A stretch of 64,000 nt of DNA from Actinomadura chibensis NBRC 106107 (GTDB lineage Bacteria; Actinomycetota; Actinomycetes; Streptosporangiales; Streptosporangiaceae). The position numbers were made by a program, and so were the translations under genes. The notes beneath the pieces were generated by a model. The model had not been told where the DNA came from. It made no database searches and saw only the letters and a program-made list of their open reading frames with translations. Shown piece after piece: positions 1 through 8,569 of the stretch (its first letter is position 1; every line of letters begins with the position of its first letter). The stretch spans positions 121,315-185,314 of the forward strand of contig NZ_BCQP01000027.1 of the NCBI RefSeq assembly GCF_001552135.1, written 5' to 3'.

Positions 1-128
1 GTCGTCGACTTCCCCGCGCCGTTCGGACCGAGGAAGCCGGTCACCGTCCCGGGCCTGACGGCGAAGGACAGCCGGTCCACCGCCGTCGTCGCGCCGTAGC
101 GCTTGGTCAGCTCGCGTACTTCGATCAT
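1..128 (-). CDS. ABC transporter ATP-binding protein (N-terminal fragment)
   Basis: Only the first 42 codons lie in the window; the gene continues to the left. The translation begins MIEVRELTKRYG, the standard opening of an ABC ATPase, and reaches the Walker A motif GPNGAGKSTT at the edge, which binds the ATP phosphates. The short N-terminus fits ABC-2 export ATPases of the drug or antibiotic efflux kind. It diverges from a DesK-type sensor kinase 143 bp away, the usual arrangement when a two-component pair controls an efflux ABC system. The substrate cannot be judged from this fragment. Confidence 0.9.
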   Translation of the reverse strand, partial: MIEVRELTKRYGATTAVDRLSFAVRPGTVTGFLGPNGAGKST

Positions 129-271
129 GCGCTCGACCCTCGTACGGGACGCCTCCTCCGCACATCGGATCGAGGGCGGGCCCGTCCGTCGGACCGTGCT
201 CCGAGACCGTCCCGTGCGCCTCGGACCCTGGTATGAGGCGGTGCTTCCGGGCGTCCGGATAACGTCGTGAC

Positions 272-1402
272 GTGGACGAACCCGACCCACATTCCTTTTT
301 CCGGCGGCTGAGCGAGCGCCGGCTGATCAGCCTGGACGCCCTCGCCGCCGTCCTGTACACCTTCGCGCTGCTGGTCCTGCCGGGCGAGACGGGCGTCACG
401 GCGCTCCTCGCCGTTCCCGTCGCGGCGGCGACCGGGCTGCCGCTCGCGGCGCGGCGGGTGTGGCCCGTCCCGGTGTTCGCCGTCGTGCTGGCCGCCTCGT
501 CCGCGTCGTTGCCGCTCGACCTGCCGTGGGACTCCTACGCCGCCGCCGCGTTCGCCCTCTACCCGGTCGCGCTCACCCGCCGTCGGCGGCGCTGGATCCC
601 GACGCCGCTCATCGGGTTCGTCAGCGCCGTCCTCATCTTCGCCGGGGCGATCGCCGGGCCCGCCGACTGGCACGCCGAGACCGCCGGGCGGGTGCTGATG
701 GGGTTCGCGGTGCTCGGCGCGTCCTGGACGCTCGGCCGGGTCGTCCGCGAGCGCCGCGCGCAGACCGCGCGGTCCGCCCGCCAGCTCGCCGACCAGGCCG
801 TCTCGGACGAACGGCTCCGCATCGCCCGCGAACTCCACGACGTCGTCGCGCACAGCATGAGCCTCATCGCGGTCAAGGCCGGTGTCGCGGTGCACGTCGC
901 GGAGGCCCGCCCGGCGGAGGCCGTCGACGCCCTCCGCGTGATCGAGACGACGAGCCGCGCGTCCCTCGCCGAGATGCGCCACCTGCTCGGCGTCCTCCGG
1001 ACCGGCGAGGCCGACCTCGCGCCGTCCCCGGGCCTGTCCGGACTGCCCGGCCTCGCCGAGCGCGCCGCGATGGCCGGTGTGCACGTCGACCTGGAGGTGG
1101 ACGCAGCCGACCTCCCCGAAGGCGTCGAACTGTCCGCCTACCGGATCGTGCAGGAGGCGGTCACCAACGTCGTCAAGCACGCCGCTCCCGCCCGCTGCTG
1201 CGTCCGCGTCCGGGTGGACGGGCCGCGGGTGCGGATCGACGTGACCGACGACGGGCCGGGCGTCCGCGTCCTCCCCGGCGGGGACGGGCACGGGCTCATC
1301 GGGATGCGCGAGCGCGTCATGATGTACGGCGGCGACTTCACCGCCGGGCCGCGTCCCGAAGGAGGCTTCGCCGTGTCCGCCGCCTTCGCCTACGAGCCCT
1401 AG
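272..1402 (+). CDS. Sensor histidine kinase, DesK/NarL-type (HisKA_3)
   Basis: Membrane sensor kinase of 376 residues with a GTG start. Residues about 20-165 hold four or five hydrophobic segments and little extracellular loop, so it probably senses the membrane or an interacting transporter. The dimerisation helix carries RELHDVVAHSMSLI near residue 189, where the His is the phosphorylation site of HisKA_3 kinases. The C-terminal HATPase has an N box (AVTNVVKHA), a G1 box (DDGPGV) and a G2 box (GHGLIGMRERV). The response regulator follows after 8 bp, so the two are co-transcribed. The ABC ATPase on the other side is the likely target or partner. Confidence 0.95.
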   Translation: MDEPDPHSFFRRLSERRLISLDALAAVLYTFALLVLPGETGVTALLAVPVAAATGLPLAARRVWPVPVFAVVLAASSASLPLDLPWDSYAAAAFALYPVALTRRRRRWIPTPLIGFVSAVLIFAGAIAGPADWHAETAGRVLMGFAVLGASWTLGRVVRERRAQTARSARQLADQAVSDERLRIARELHDVVAHSMSLIAVKAGVAVHVAEARPAEAVDALRVIETTSRASLAEMRHLLGVLRTGEADLAPSPGLSGLPGLAERAAMAGVHVDLEVDAADLPEGVELSAYRIVQEAVTNVVKHAAPARCCVRVRVDGPRVRIDVTDDGPGVRVLPGGDGHGLIGMRERVMMYGGDFTAGPRPEGGFAVSAAFAYEP

Positions 1403-1410
1403 GGAGCCCC

Positions 1411-2094
1411 GTGGATCTGCGCGTGCTCGTCGCCGACGACCAGGCACTCGTCCGGGGCAGCTTCCGCGTCCTCCTCGACACCGCGCCCGGGCTGCGCACC
1501 GTCGGCGAGGCCGGGACCGGGGCCGAGGCCGTCCGGCTCGCCGAACGCGAACGGCCCGACGTCGTCCTCATGGACGTCCGCATGCCCGAGATGGACGGCA
1601 TCGAGGCGACCCGGCGCATCTGCTCCGACGTGCCCGGCGTCCGTGTCCTGATCCTCACCACCTTCGACCTGGACGCCTACGTCTACTCCGCGCTCCGCGC
1701 CGGGGCCAGCGGCTTCCTCCTCAAGGACACCCCGCCCGCCGACCTCCTCTCCGCCGTCCGCGTCGTCGCCTCCGGCGAGTCGCTGCTCGCGCCGTCGGTG
1801 ACCCGGCGGCTGATCGCCGAGTTCGTGCGACGTCCCGGCCCGTCGCCGGACGCGCCGCCCGCCCTCGACGCCCTGACGGACCGCGAACGCGAAGTCCTCA
1901 CGCTCATCGCGCGCGGCCTGTCCAACAGCGAACTCGCCGCACATCTGCACTTGAGCCCGGCGACCGTGAAGACGCACATCGGCCACCTCCTGTCCAAACT
2001 CCAGGCCCGCGACCGCGCCCAACTGGTGATAGCCGCCTACGAATCCCGCCTGATCCACCCCCAGTGCCCCCCTGATCCAACTTCCAAGCGCTAA
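1411..2094 (+). CDS. Response regulator, NarL/FixJ (LuxR HTH) family
   Basis: Cytoplasmic two-component regulator of 227 residues, cognate to the kinase just upstream. The receiver domain begins VLVADDQALVR and the phospho-acceptor Asp is in MDVRMPEMDG near residue 55; the conserved Lys is in FLLKDTPP. Residues about 150-215 form a LuxR-type HTH (LTDREREVLTLIARGLSN, then SPATVKTHIGHLL). The GTG at 1411 is chosen because it starts right at the receiver fold, 8 bp after the kinase stop; the longer open frame upstream overlaps the kinase. It probably regulates the divergent ABC transporter. Confidence 0.95.
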   Translation: MDLRVLVADDQALVRGSFRVLLDTAPGLRTVGEAGTGAEAVRLAERERPDVVLMDVRMPEMDGIEATRRICSDVPGVRVLILTTFDLDAYVYSALRAGASGFLLKDTPPADLLSAVRVVASGESLLAPSVTRRLIAEFVRRPGPSPDAPPALDALTDREREVLTLIARGLSNSELAAHLHLSPATVKTHIGHLLSKLQARDRAQLVIAAYESRLIHPQCPPDPTSKR

Positions 2095-3011
2095 CCACCC
2101 CCTGCGCGGCGAAAGAGCAACAGGCCCACGCCCCACGAACGACCAACCAGCCCCGCCCCCGACGAGCAGCCGGGCCGCCCACGATGAGCGATCGGGGCCG
2201 CCCCACGAACGAGCGGCCGGGTCTCCTCCAAGGATGAGCAGCGGGTCCGCTTCATAAGGGGCGCTGGTGAAGGCGCGGCCTCCGGGAAAGGTTGGGTGAG
2301 AACCTGACCTCATGAGGAGACAGCGAGGCCCGGACCCTTAGGGGGACGGCGGCCCATTAGGGACAGCCTGAGCTGGACCAAGATTGGGGACGAGCCTCCA
2401 AACCATGAGTGAGGACGGCGGGCCAAGGAAGCGAGCGCAGGCCGCGAAGGCTCGGCGGCCCCCTGGAGAACGACGGCCCGCAGGGAACGGCGGGTGCTGG
2501 GGAACAGCGGCTCCTGAAGAAACAATGGCCACTGGAAGGACGGCGGGCACTGGGAAGGGTGGGCCCTGGAGGAACGATGGGGCGCTGAGAGGACGGCGGC
2601 TCCTTAGGGATCGGCGGGCGCTGGGGGAACGGCGGGGCGTTGAAGGTACGTGGCCACTGAGAGGACGACGGCCTCTGGAAGGGCGACGGCCTCTGGAAGG
2701 GCGGCCGGACCGCGAACCATGAAAGGACGGCCGGAGCGCGATCCATAAAAGGGCAGCGAAGGGATCGACCCTGACAAGGATCGGCCTCTCGGCACTATGA
2801 ACGGATATCCGTCGGCCGACGGGTCGGTGATTATCTCGTTGCTGGTTGTTCCCTCAGTACCCTTCTGAAAGGCCTTGTCAATGAATATCGGCTCGGGTCA
2901 CGGAAAAAGGATGGCGGGATCATGAAGGAAGGGCGGCTCCCGCAGAGTTCTGAGATTGAAGGACGGTTGAATTGAAGGACGGGTGACTGGTAAAGGGTTG
3001 TGGGATTCGGT
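2095..3011. repeat. Intergenic degenerate ~18-bp tandem repeat array
   Basis: A 917-bp stretch with no convincing gene. From about 2460 to 2705 the + strand is built of roughly 14 degenerate units of 17-19 bp around the consensus ACGGCGGGCNCTGGGAGG. Looser copies of GGACGGC run from about 2340 to 3030. Because 18 is divisible by three, frames stay open and give six-residue repeats (RGRRPL/EGRRPL on +, PFQRPS on -), but there is no ribosome binding site or recognisable protein. I treat the open frames as repeat artefacts. The array ends against the 3' end of the luciferase-like gene. Confidence 0.7.
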
Positions 3012-3917
3012 CTATGAAAGGACGGCGGGGGCGAGGCGCTCGAATTGGTCGGCGGACGAGGCCAGGTCGGGTGCGAAGACGCTGAGGCACACGTGGTCGG
3101 CCCCGGCGTCCAAATGGTCCTGGATTCGCTTGGCGATCGCGGACTCGTCGCCCCAGCCGTAGCAGGCGTCGACGACCTCGTCCGAGCCGCCACCCGCCAG
3201 CGCCTCATCCGAATAGCCGAGGCCCTTGAGCGCGCGAGTGTACGGCGAGCCCGGCATTTCGAGCATCCGCGTCTGCCGCGCCGCCCCGCGCGCCTTTTCC
3301 GGATCCGTCTCGAGAATCGCCCCCTGGAGAACGATCAGCAGTTTGTCATCACCGAGCCTTTCCCGCGCCTGCCTGGTGTGCTCGACCGGCATGGCGGCGG
3401 GCAGCGCGCCGTCCGCGCGGTCTCTGGCAAGGCCCTGCATCTTCGGCCCGAGCGCCGCCAGGAGCCTCGGGAACGGAGTTTCCGGAACGGGCGCGGCGTC
3501 GACCGAAGCGTCCATTCCGTCGAGGTATTCACGCATTCGGTTGAGCGGGCTCGTCCATTCCTGCCCGCTCTGCTCGACCAGCGCCCCCATGCTGACGCCG
3601 ATTCCCAGCGCGAGCCGTCCCGGATAGGCGTCGGCCAGCACGGAGGCGGCGCCCTGCATGGCGGCGGGATGCCGCGCCCACAGATTCGCGATGGACGATC
3701 CGAGTACGACGCGGTCGGTCGCCGCCAGCATCACGCTCAGCTGGGTGAACACCTCACGCCCCCCGATCGCCTCGTTCACCCAGATCGACCCGTAACCGGC
3801 GTCCTCCACCCGGCGGGCGGCGTGCCGCCACTCCGCCGCCGGCGCGATCGGTGTGGTGAGCGCTGCGCCGACCCTGCCCAGCCTGCGCCGCATCTCGTCA
3901 ACCGCCGTGACCGCCAT
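3012..3917 (-). CDS. LLM-class F420-dependent oxidoreductase
   Basis: Luciferase-like (TIM-barrel) flavin/F420 oxidoreductase of about 301 residues. Family hallmarks are RRVEDAGYGSIWVNEA, the active-site region VMLAATDRVVLGSSIAN, and YPGRLALGIGVS before a helix that closes the cofactor pocket. The ATG at 3917 is preceded by ATAGGAGG on the minus strand, so I prefer it to an in-frame start 69 bp upstream. It diverges from a TetR regulator with 83 bp between the start codons, suggesting that regulator controls it. The substrate is unknown; members of this class usually reduce or oxidise hydrophobic small molecules with F420. Confidence 0.88.
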   Translation of the reverse strand: MAVTAVDEMRRRLGRVGAALTTPIAPAAEWRHAARRVEDAGYGSIWVNEAIGGREVFTQLSVMLAATDRVVLGSSIANLWARHPAAMQGAASVLADAYPGRLALGIGVSMGALVEQSGQEWTSPLNRMREYLDGMDASVDAAPVPETPFPRLLAALGPKMQGLARDRADGALPAAMPVEHTRQARERLGDDKLLIVLQGAILETDPEKARGAARQTRMLEMPGSPYTRALKGLGYSDEALAGGGSDEVVDACYGWGDESAIAKRIQDHLDAGADHVCLSVFAPDLASSADQFERLAPAVLS

Positions 3918-3932
3918 CGGTCCTCCTATACT

Positions 3933-3970
3933 CGGAACGAACAACCCGCTTAGCGACGCTACCGGAACGA
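3933..3970. promoter_or_regulatory. Candidate TetR operator: paired CGGAACGA direct repeats
   Basis: Two identical CGGAACGA octamers (3933-3940 and 3963-3970), 30 bp apart, lie in the 83-bp space between the divergent LLM oxidoreductase and TetR genes. The second is also part of an imperfect dyad, AACG-N7-CGTT. A thirty-base spacing puts both on the same helix face. This is the natural position for an autoregulatory TetR site, but binding is inferred. Confidence 0.4.
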
Positions 3971-4000
3971 TCGCCCCGTTTGTCAACCCGAGGAGGCCCG

Positions 4001-4708
4001 ATGAGCGGACAGCCGCGGCGTGCCGACGCGCGCCGCAACCGCGAGCGGATCCTCCAGGCCGCGTTCGAGGCGTTCGCCGCCGACGGACGCCTCGTCCCGC
4101 TGGACGACATAGCCCGCCGCGCCGGAGTCGGCGCCGGCACGGTCTACCGCAACTTCCCGACCAAGGAAGCCCTCTTCCACGCCGTCATCACCGAGCGCAT
4201 CGCCCAGATGGTGGACGAGGCCCAAGCCCTGGCCGACGCGGACGACCCCGCGGACGCCTTCCACGGCTTCCTACAGTGGGCCGTCGAGCGCGCGATGTTC
4301 AACCACGCCCTCTGCGACGCCCTCGCGGCCGACATCGGCACCTTCAACGTGGACGGCCTGGACCAGAAGTTCACCGAGGCCCTGGACGTCCTGCTGCGCC
4401 GCGCCCAGGAAGCCGGAGCAGTACGCACCGACGTCAACGTCCGCGATGTGCGAACCCTCATGGTCGGCACCATGCTCATGGAGCGCCTGCGCCGCCAGGA
4501 CGCTCCGCCCGGCCGCATGACCTCCCTGGCCTTCGATGCCCTGCGGCCCGTAACGAAACAAAACGAAACCATGGCAACACCTCGTAACGAAACCAGCTGC
4601 GAGATCTGTCAGACCCCCATCACCCGCGCCTCCACCGGCCGCCCGCCCCGCTACTGCAGCCCCTCCTGCCGCCAGAAGGCCCACCGTCGCCGCACATCCC
4701 GCACCTGA
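4001..4708 (+). CDS. TetR-family regulator with C-terminal four-cysteine zinc-finger extension
   Basis: 235 residues, clearly longer than a usual TetR protein. Residues about 8-55 are the HTH (RRNRERILQAAFEAFA, then VPLDDIARRAGVGAGTVYRNF); residues 60-185 are the all-alpha ligand domain. The protein then continues with C200-x2-C203-x15-C219-x3-C223 followed by KAHRRRTSR, a treble-clef-like zinc finger with a basic tail. Such fingers occur at the ends of other actinobacterial proteins. The junction carries three copies of AACGAAAC (4551-4593), as if the tail was added or duplicated. AGGAGG at 3991 fixes the ATG start. It probably represses the divergent oxidoreductase and itself. Confidence 0.9.
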   Translation: MSGQPRRADARRNRERILQAAFEAFAADGRLVPLDDIARRAGVGAGTVYRNFPTKEALFHAVITERIAQMVDEAQALADADDPADAFHGFLQWAVERAMFNHALCDALAADIGTFNVDGLDQKFTEALDVLLRRAQEAGAVRTDVNVRDVRTLMVGTMLMERLRRQDAPPGRMTSLAFDALRPVTKQNETMATPRNETSCEICQTPITRASTGRPPRYCSPSCRQKAHRRRTSRT

Positions 4709-4749
4709 CCCGACCTCAACCAGCCGTCCTTCCTCGGGTGGTGGGCGAG

Positions 4750-5652
4750 TCAGGAGGGGAAGGGCTGGTCGGGGTCGTGGGTGAGGACTTCGTGCAGGAT
4801 CGGCGGGACCTCGTCCCAGAGCCACTCGTTGAGGGTGCCGGAGAAGTCCGCGGGCGGGCCGATGCCCAGCCGCCCCGGCGCGGGTTCCGTCAGGCGTACC
4901 AGGACGGGCCCGTCGTCCCAGACCGGGTCGGGACTTCCCCAGTACGCGGCGAAGTCCAGGCTCGTGAGGATCAGCTCGTCCGGGAGGGTGTGCACGCCCG
5001 GATGCCGGGCCAGGGGCAGCAGCCGCTGCGCGGTCGTCCGGACGAGGTTGAGCGCGGCGATGCCGTGCGGGCAGGCCGCTCCCGTGATCTCCAGCTCGGG
5101 CAGGCCGAACCGGTGCAGGCCGCGGCTGGCCAGGTCGACGCAGGCGCAGCCGTCGATGTCGTCCTCGTCGGCGGTGCACCTGCCGGAGTCGCGGTAGGGC
5201 GGTAACGAGGCGCCGATCCAGTTGTCTGCCAGAACGAACTCGTCGAAGCGCCCGAAAGGGGTGATGGGCACCACCTCGGTGGGGCCGAGGTCGACCAGGA
5301 CGCCGCACACCGATTCGGCGATCGCCGTCGCCGTGGCACGGGCGAGGTGCGGCCCGGACGGAAGGTCGCCGACCGGCAGGACGGACGTCACGCCGATGTG
5401 CCGCGTGGCCGCCTGGGCCCGCTCCGCGTCATCGTCCTCCTCGGCGGACACGTCGTCGAGGCTCCACGGTGAGTCGGCGGCGCGGTGGCTGGCCACGACG
5501 AGGCCGGGAGTGCCGAGGCGCAGCGAGACCGCCTCGGCGAACGGTGCGGGAAGCCGGCGCCGGATCGCGGTGCGCAGGTCGTCGAGGTCCCGGTCGGCGG
5601 CGACGACGAAGCCGGTGGTCGTCTCCTCGGGAACCGTGATGGTGACGGGCAT
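4750..5652 (-). CDS. Uncharacterised protein, Cys/His-motif paralog family (copy 1)
   Basis: A 300-residue soluble protein I do not recognise. It starts MPVTITVPEET with a GAGG ribosome binding site, which makes the longer open frame unlikely. It is clearly paralogous to the product of 18815-19768. Shared blocks are FVLADNWIG, a GRCTA motif followed by GCxCV, RGLxRFGxPELxI, ACPHxxAAL and NxxRxTAxRLL. The spacing of Cys, Cys-x-Cys and Cys-Pro-His suggests a metal site, but nothing proves it. A conserved C-terminal block is DFxGTxNxWLWxxxP. No neighbour suggests a function, and I make no functional call. Confidence 0.8.
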   Translation of the reverse strand: MPVTITVPEETTTGFVVAADRDLDDLRTAIRRRLPAPFAEAVSLRLGTPGLVVASHRAADSPWSLDDVSAEEDDDAERAQAATRHIGVTSVLPVGDLPSGPHLARATATAIAESVCGVLVDLGPTEVVPITPFGRFDEFVLADNWIGASLPPYRDSGRCTADEDDIDGCACVDLASRGLHRFGLPELEITGAACPHGIAALNLVRTTAQRLLPLARHPGVHTLPDELILTSLDFAAYWGSPDPVWDDGPVLVRLTEPAPGRLGIGPPADFSGTLNEWLWDEVPPILHEVLTHDPDQPFPS

Positions 5653-5782
5653 GGCGGGCCTCCTCGGGCCTTGAACCGGCAGGTGCCGACAAGCATCGAG
5701 GAGCGCCGCCCGCGGCGGCCACACAATCGCCACCTGTGGATAACCGCCCGAGAAATGGTGGCTAATGTCGGGCTTGCGGTAA

Positions 5783-7006
5783 TTAGAATGCGCAGGGCAA
5801 CGACCGGATGCCATGGATGAAGCTGGTGCGTTGCCTGACCGGTGCGTCCGTGGCGTGAAGATTCGGCAGACGAGCGTACAGCTCACGCAACAGGACTGTC
5901 ACCTCGCGGCGTGCGAGGTGTGCGCCGAGGCAGAAATGCGGCCCTGGTGCTCCGAAAGCGAGATGTGGGTTGGGGGAGCGCGTGATGTCGAACACGTACG
6001 GGTCCTTGAAGACGTTCTCGTCCCGGTTGGCCGAGTTGTAGTACAAAATCACGCGATCACCCGCCCGGTACATCTGGCCCTGCAGTTCGTAGTCGCGGGT
6101 CAGGGTTCGGCGCATCCAGGTCACCGGCGTGGCATAGCGGACGATCTCCTCGACGGCGCCGGGCAGCCGTGCGTCCATGTCCGCCAGGAGCAGCTCCCGC
6201 TGTGCGGGATGGTCGGTGAGCAGGACGAGCGCGTGCGAGAGCGCATTGCGAGTGGTCTCGTTGCCGGCGATGACGAGGAGGGAGAAGAACCGCCCCAGGT
6301 CCCGGTCGTCGAGGGCCTCGCCTTCCACGTTCGCGTGGGTCAGCGCGGTGACGAGGTCGTCGGCCGGCTGCTTGCGACGCAGCCTGCCGAGGTCGGCCAT
6401 GAGCTCGTGCAGGAAGGAGAACTTCTCGGCGAGGCTCGTCGCCCGGTCCTTGCCGTCCGCGTCGAGGTGGTCCGGGTCGCCGACGGCGAGGATGAGGTTG
6501 GTGGCGTCAATGACGTCGTCGAACTCGGAATCGGGAATGCCCATCATGGAGCAGATGATCTGAAGGGGCATCGGCGTGGCGACGTGCTCCACGAAGTCGC
6601 ACGGACCCCGCTCGGCGAGATCCTCCACGATGTGGCGTGCCAAGGACGCGACGTCCCCGGTGACCCGCTCGATCAGACGCGGGGTGAAGGAACGGGAGAC
6701 GACTCGCCGCAGCCGCGCGTGCCGCGGATCGTCCATGCTGATCATGGAGCCGCTGTACTCGGCCATCTGCGTGGACGGGTCGATCAGGCTGACGGCGGTG
6801 GGCTCGGAACTGAACACGCCCGGATTGCGGCTGGCCTCGGCTACCTGCTCGTACCGGGTCAGGGCGTAAAAGCCGGGTTCGTCTGGGACGGGGCAGAAGA
6901 CGCGCTCCTGTGTGGCCCGGAGCGACGCGAACAACTCGTCCCGCTCGGCTTGTGATTTCGCCCAGAAATCGAGGTCCGACAGCTTCTGCTCTACAAGGGA
7001 GGGCAT
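5783..7006 (-). CDS. Cytochrome P450
   Basis: A 407-residue soluble bacterial P450. The I-helix oxygen-activation motif is AGNETTR, the K-helix ExxR is in EEIVRYATP, and the heme-binding loop is FGAPGPHFCLG with the proximal Cys. The extra residue between the two glycines of that loop, plus DDPRHARLRRVVSRSFTPR, resembles the CYP124/125/142 group that hydroxylates lipids and steroids, so a hydrophobic substrate is a reasonable guess. No ferredoxin or reductase gene is adjacent. The start is uncertain: a GTG at 7063 in the same frame is also open, but alignment-like reasoning favours MPSLVEQ at 7006. Confidence 0.93.
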   Translation of the reverse strand: MPSLVEQKLSDLDFWAKSQAERDELFASLRATQERVFCPVPDEPGFYALTRYEQVAEASRNPGVFSSEPTAVSLIDPSTQMAEYSGSMISMDDPRHARLRRVVSRSFTPRLIERVTGDVASLARHIVEDLAERGPCDFVEHVATPMPLQIICSMMGIPDSEFDDVIDATNLILAVGDPDHLDADGKDRATSLAEKFSFLHELMADLGRLRRKQPADDLVTALTHANVEGEALDDRDLGRFFSLLVIAGNETTRNALSHALVLLTDHPAQRELLLADMDARLPGAVEEIVRYATPVTWMRRTLTRDYELQGQMYRAGDRVILYYNSANRDENVFKDPYVFDITRSPNPHLAFGAPGPHFCLGAHLARREVTVLLRELYARLPNLHATDAPVRQRTSFIHGIRSLPCAF

Positions 7007-7075
7007 GTGTGGGAGCCGCTTTCCGTTGGGAGTCGCCGTCCTCAGGCTAACTCCGCCGTCCACGGAACGCGATCA

Positions 7076-7107
7076 AGAGCGGGCGGGTACCGAGACCCGC
7101 CCGCTCT
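7076..7107 (-). terminator. Terminator hairpin downstream of gltA
   Basis: A perfect 13-bp inverted repeat, AGAGCGGGCGGGT (7076-7088) and its complement (7095-7107), with a 6-nt loop, begins about 50 nt after the citrate synthase stop codon and ahead of the P450 gene. There is no long T tract, as is common in actinomycetes. Confidence 0.75.
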
Positions 7108-7157
7108 AACCAGCGTGCTATTCGGCTTCGCCCCAGCCGCCGAAAGGAGAAAACCCG

Positions 7158-8441
7158 TCAGCGCGCGGCGGGCTCCACATAGTGGCGCTCGACCGGGCCC
7201 ACGTAGACCTGACGCGGACGCCCGATTTTGGTGGACGAGTCGTTCATCATCTCCCGCCACTGCGCGATCCACCCCGGGAGCCGCCCCAGGGCGAACAGGA
7301 CGGTGAACATGTTGGTGGGGAAGCCCATCGCCTTGTAGATGACGCCGGTGTAGAAGTCGACGTTCGGGTAGAGCTTGCGCTCGATGAAGTAGTCGTCGCT
7401 CAGGGCGACCTCTTCCAGGCGCATGGCCAGGTCCAGCAGCGGGTCCGACATGCCGAGCGCGTCCAGGACCTTGCCCGTCGCCTTTTTCACGACCGCCGCG
7501 CGCGGGTCGTAGTTGCGGTAGACGCGGTGCCCGAAGCCCATCAGCTTGACGCCGGGCTCCTTGTTCTTGACGCGTTCGACGAACGAGTCGATGTTGTCGC
7601 CGTTCTCGTGGATGCGCTCCAGCATCTCCAGCACGGCCTGGTTGGCGCCCCCGTGCAGAGGGCCGAACAGAGCGTCCACCCCTGCGGACACCGACGAGAA
7701 CAGGTTCGCCTGGCTGGACCCCACCAGCCGGACGGTCGAGGTGGAACAGTTTTGCTCGTGGTCGGCATGCAGGACGAACAGCATGTCCAGGACGCGCACG
7801 ATCTCCGGGTCGATCTCGTACGGCTGCGTCGGGAGACCGAACGTCATGCGCAGGAAGTTCTCCACGTACCCGAGAGAGTTGTCCGGGTAGAGCAGAGGCT
7901 GGCCGTTGGACGTCTTGTACGCGTACGCCGCGAGGGTCGGGAGCTTGGCGATGAGCCGGATGCTGGACTGGTCGACCTGTTCCGGATCGAATGGGTCGAG
8001 GCTGTCCTGGTAGAACGTCGACAGCGCACTGACCGCGGACGACAACACCGCCATGGGGTGCGCCCTACGCGGGAAGGCGGAGAAGAACGCGCGGAACTTC
8101 TCGTCCAGCAGAGTGTGGTTGCGGATGCTGCCCGTGAACTCGGAGAGCTGGTCGGACGACGGAAGCTCGCCGTATATCAGGAGGTAGGCGACTTCGAGGA
8201 AGGACGATTTCTCCGCCAGCTCCTCGATCGGATAACCCCGGTAGCGCAGGATGCCCGCCTCACCGTCGATGTAGGTGATGGCCGACGTGGTGGACGCGGT
8301 GTTGGTGAAACCGGGATCGAGCGTGACGTGACCTGTCTCTTTGAGGAGGCTGCCGACGACCAGACCCGAGGGACCCTCGGTCGACTCGGTCACTTCCAGG
8401 GGCATCCGGCCGCCCGCGTGGCCGAGCTCGAAATCCGACAT
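7158..8441 (-). CDS. gltA: Citrate synthase
   Basis: Condenses acetyl-CoA and oxaloacetate to citrate at the entry of the TCA cycle. The protein has 427 residues, matching hexameric type I bacterial enzymes. The catalytic regions are visible: LHADHEQNCSTSTVR (first active-site His region), GPLHGGANQAVLEML, MGFGHRVYRNYDPRA (second His) and the C-terminal DFYTGVIYKAMGFP with the catalytic Asp region. A GGGAG box lies about 10 nt before the ATG. It is monocistronic, closed by the hairpin at 7076-7107, and diverges from the TenA-like gene. Confidence 0.97.
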   Translation of the reverse strand: MSDFELGHAGGRMPLEVTESTEGPSGLVVGSLLKETGHVTLDPGFTNTASTTSAITYIDGEAGILRYRGYPIEELAEKSSFLEVAYLLIYGELPSSDQLSEFTGSIRNHTLLDEKFRAFFSAFPRRAHPMAVLSSAVSALSTFYQDSLDPFDPEQVDQSSIRLIAKLPTLAAYAYKTSNGQPLLYPDNSLGYVENFLRMTFGLPTQPYEIDPEIVRVLDMLFVLHADHEQNCSTSTVRLVGSSQANLFSSVSAGVDALFGPLHGGANQAVLEMLERIHENGDNIDSFVERVKNKEPGVKLMGFGHRVYRNYDPRAAVVKKATGKVLDALGMSDPLLDLAMRLEEVALSDDYFIERKLYPNVDFYTGVIYKAMGFPTNMFTVLFALGRLPGWIAQWREMMNDSSTKIGRPRQVYVGPVERHYVEPAAR

Positions 8442-8569
8442 ACTCGCTCACTCCCAACTGGGTCCACACCTGCATAGACGTTCCGCTCATCATCGTATCC
8501 ACGTGATCACAGACGCCGATCTGGGCCTGCCTCGTTGACGACGGGCGGCGCGGGTGCTCCGGTGGAGTC

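Noticed and set aside
2357..2746. Overlapping open frames on both strands in the 18-bp array
   Set aside because: Repeat period of 18 keeps frames open automatically; no start signal or family resemblance.
5783..7063. P450 plus aldo/keto reductase and methyltransferase as part of a biosynthetic gene cluster
   Set aside because: They are far apart and no core biosynthetic enzyme (PKS, NRPS, terpene synthase, RiPP precursor) lies in the window.
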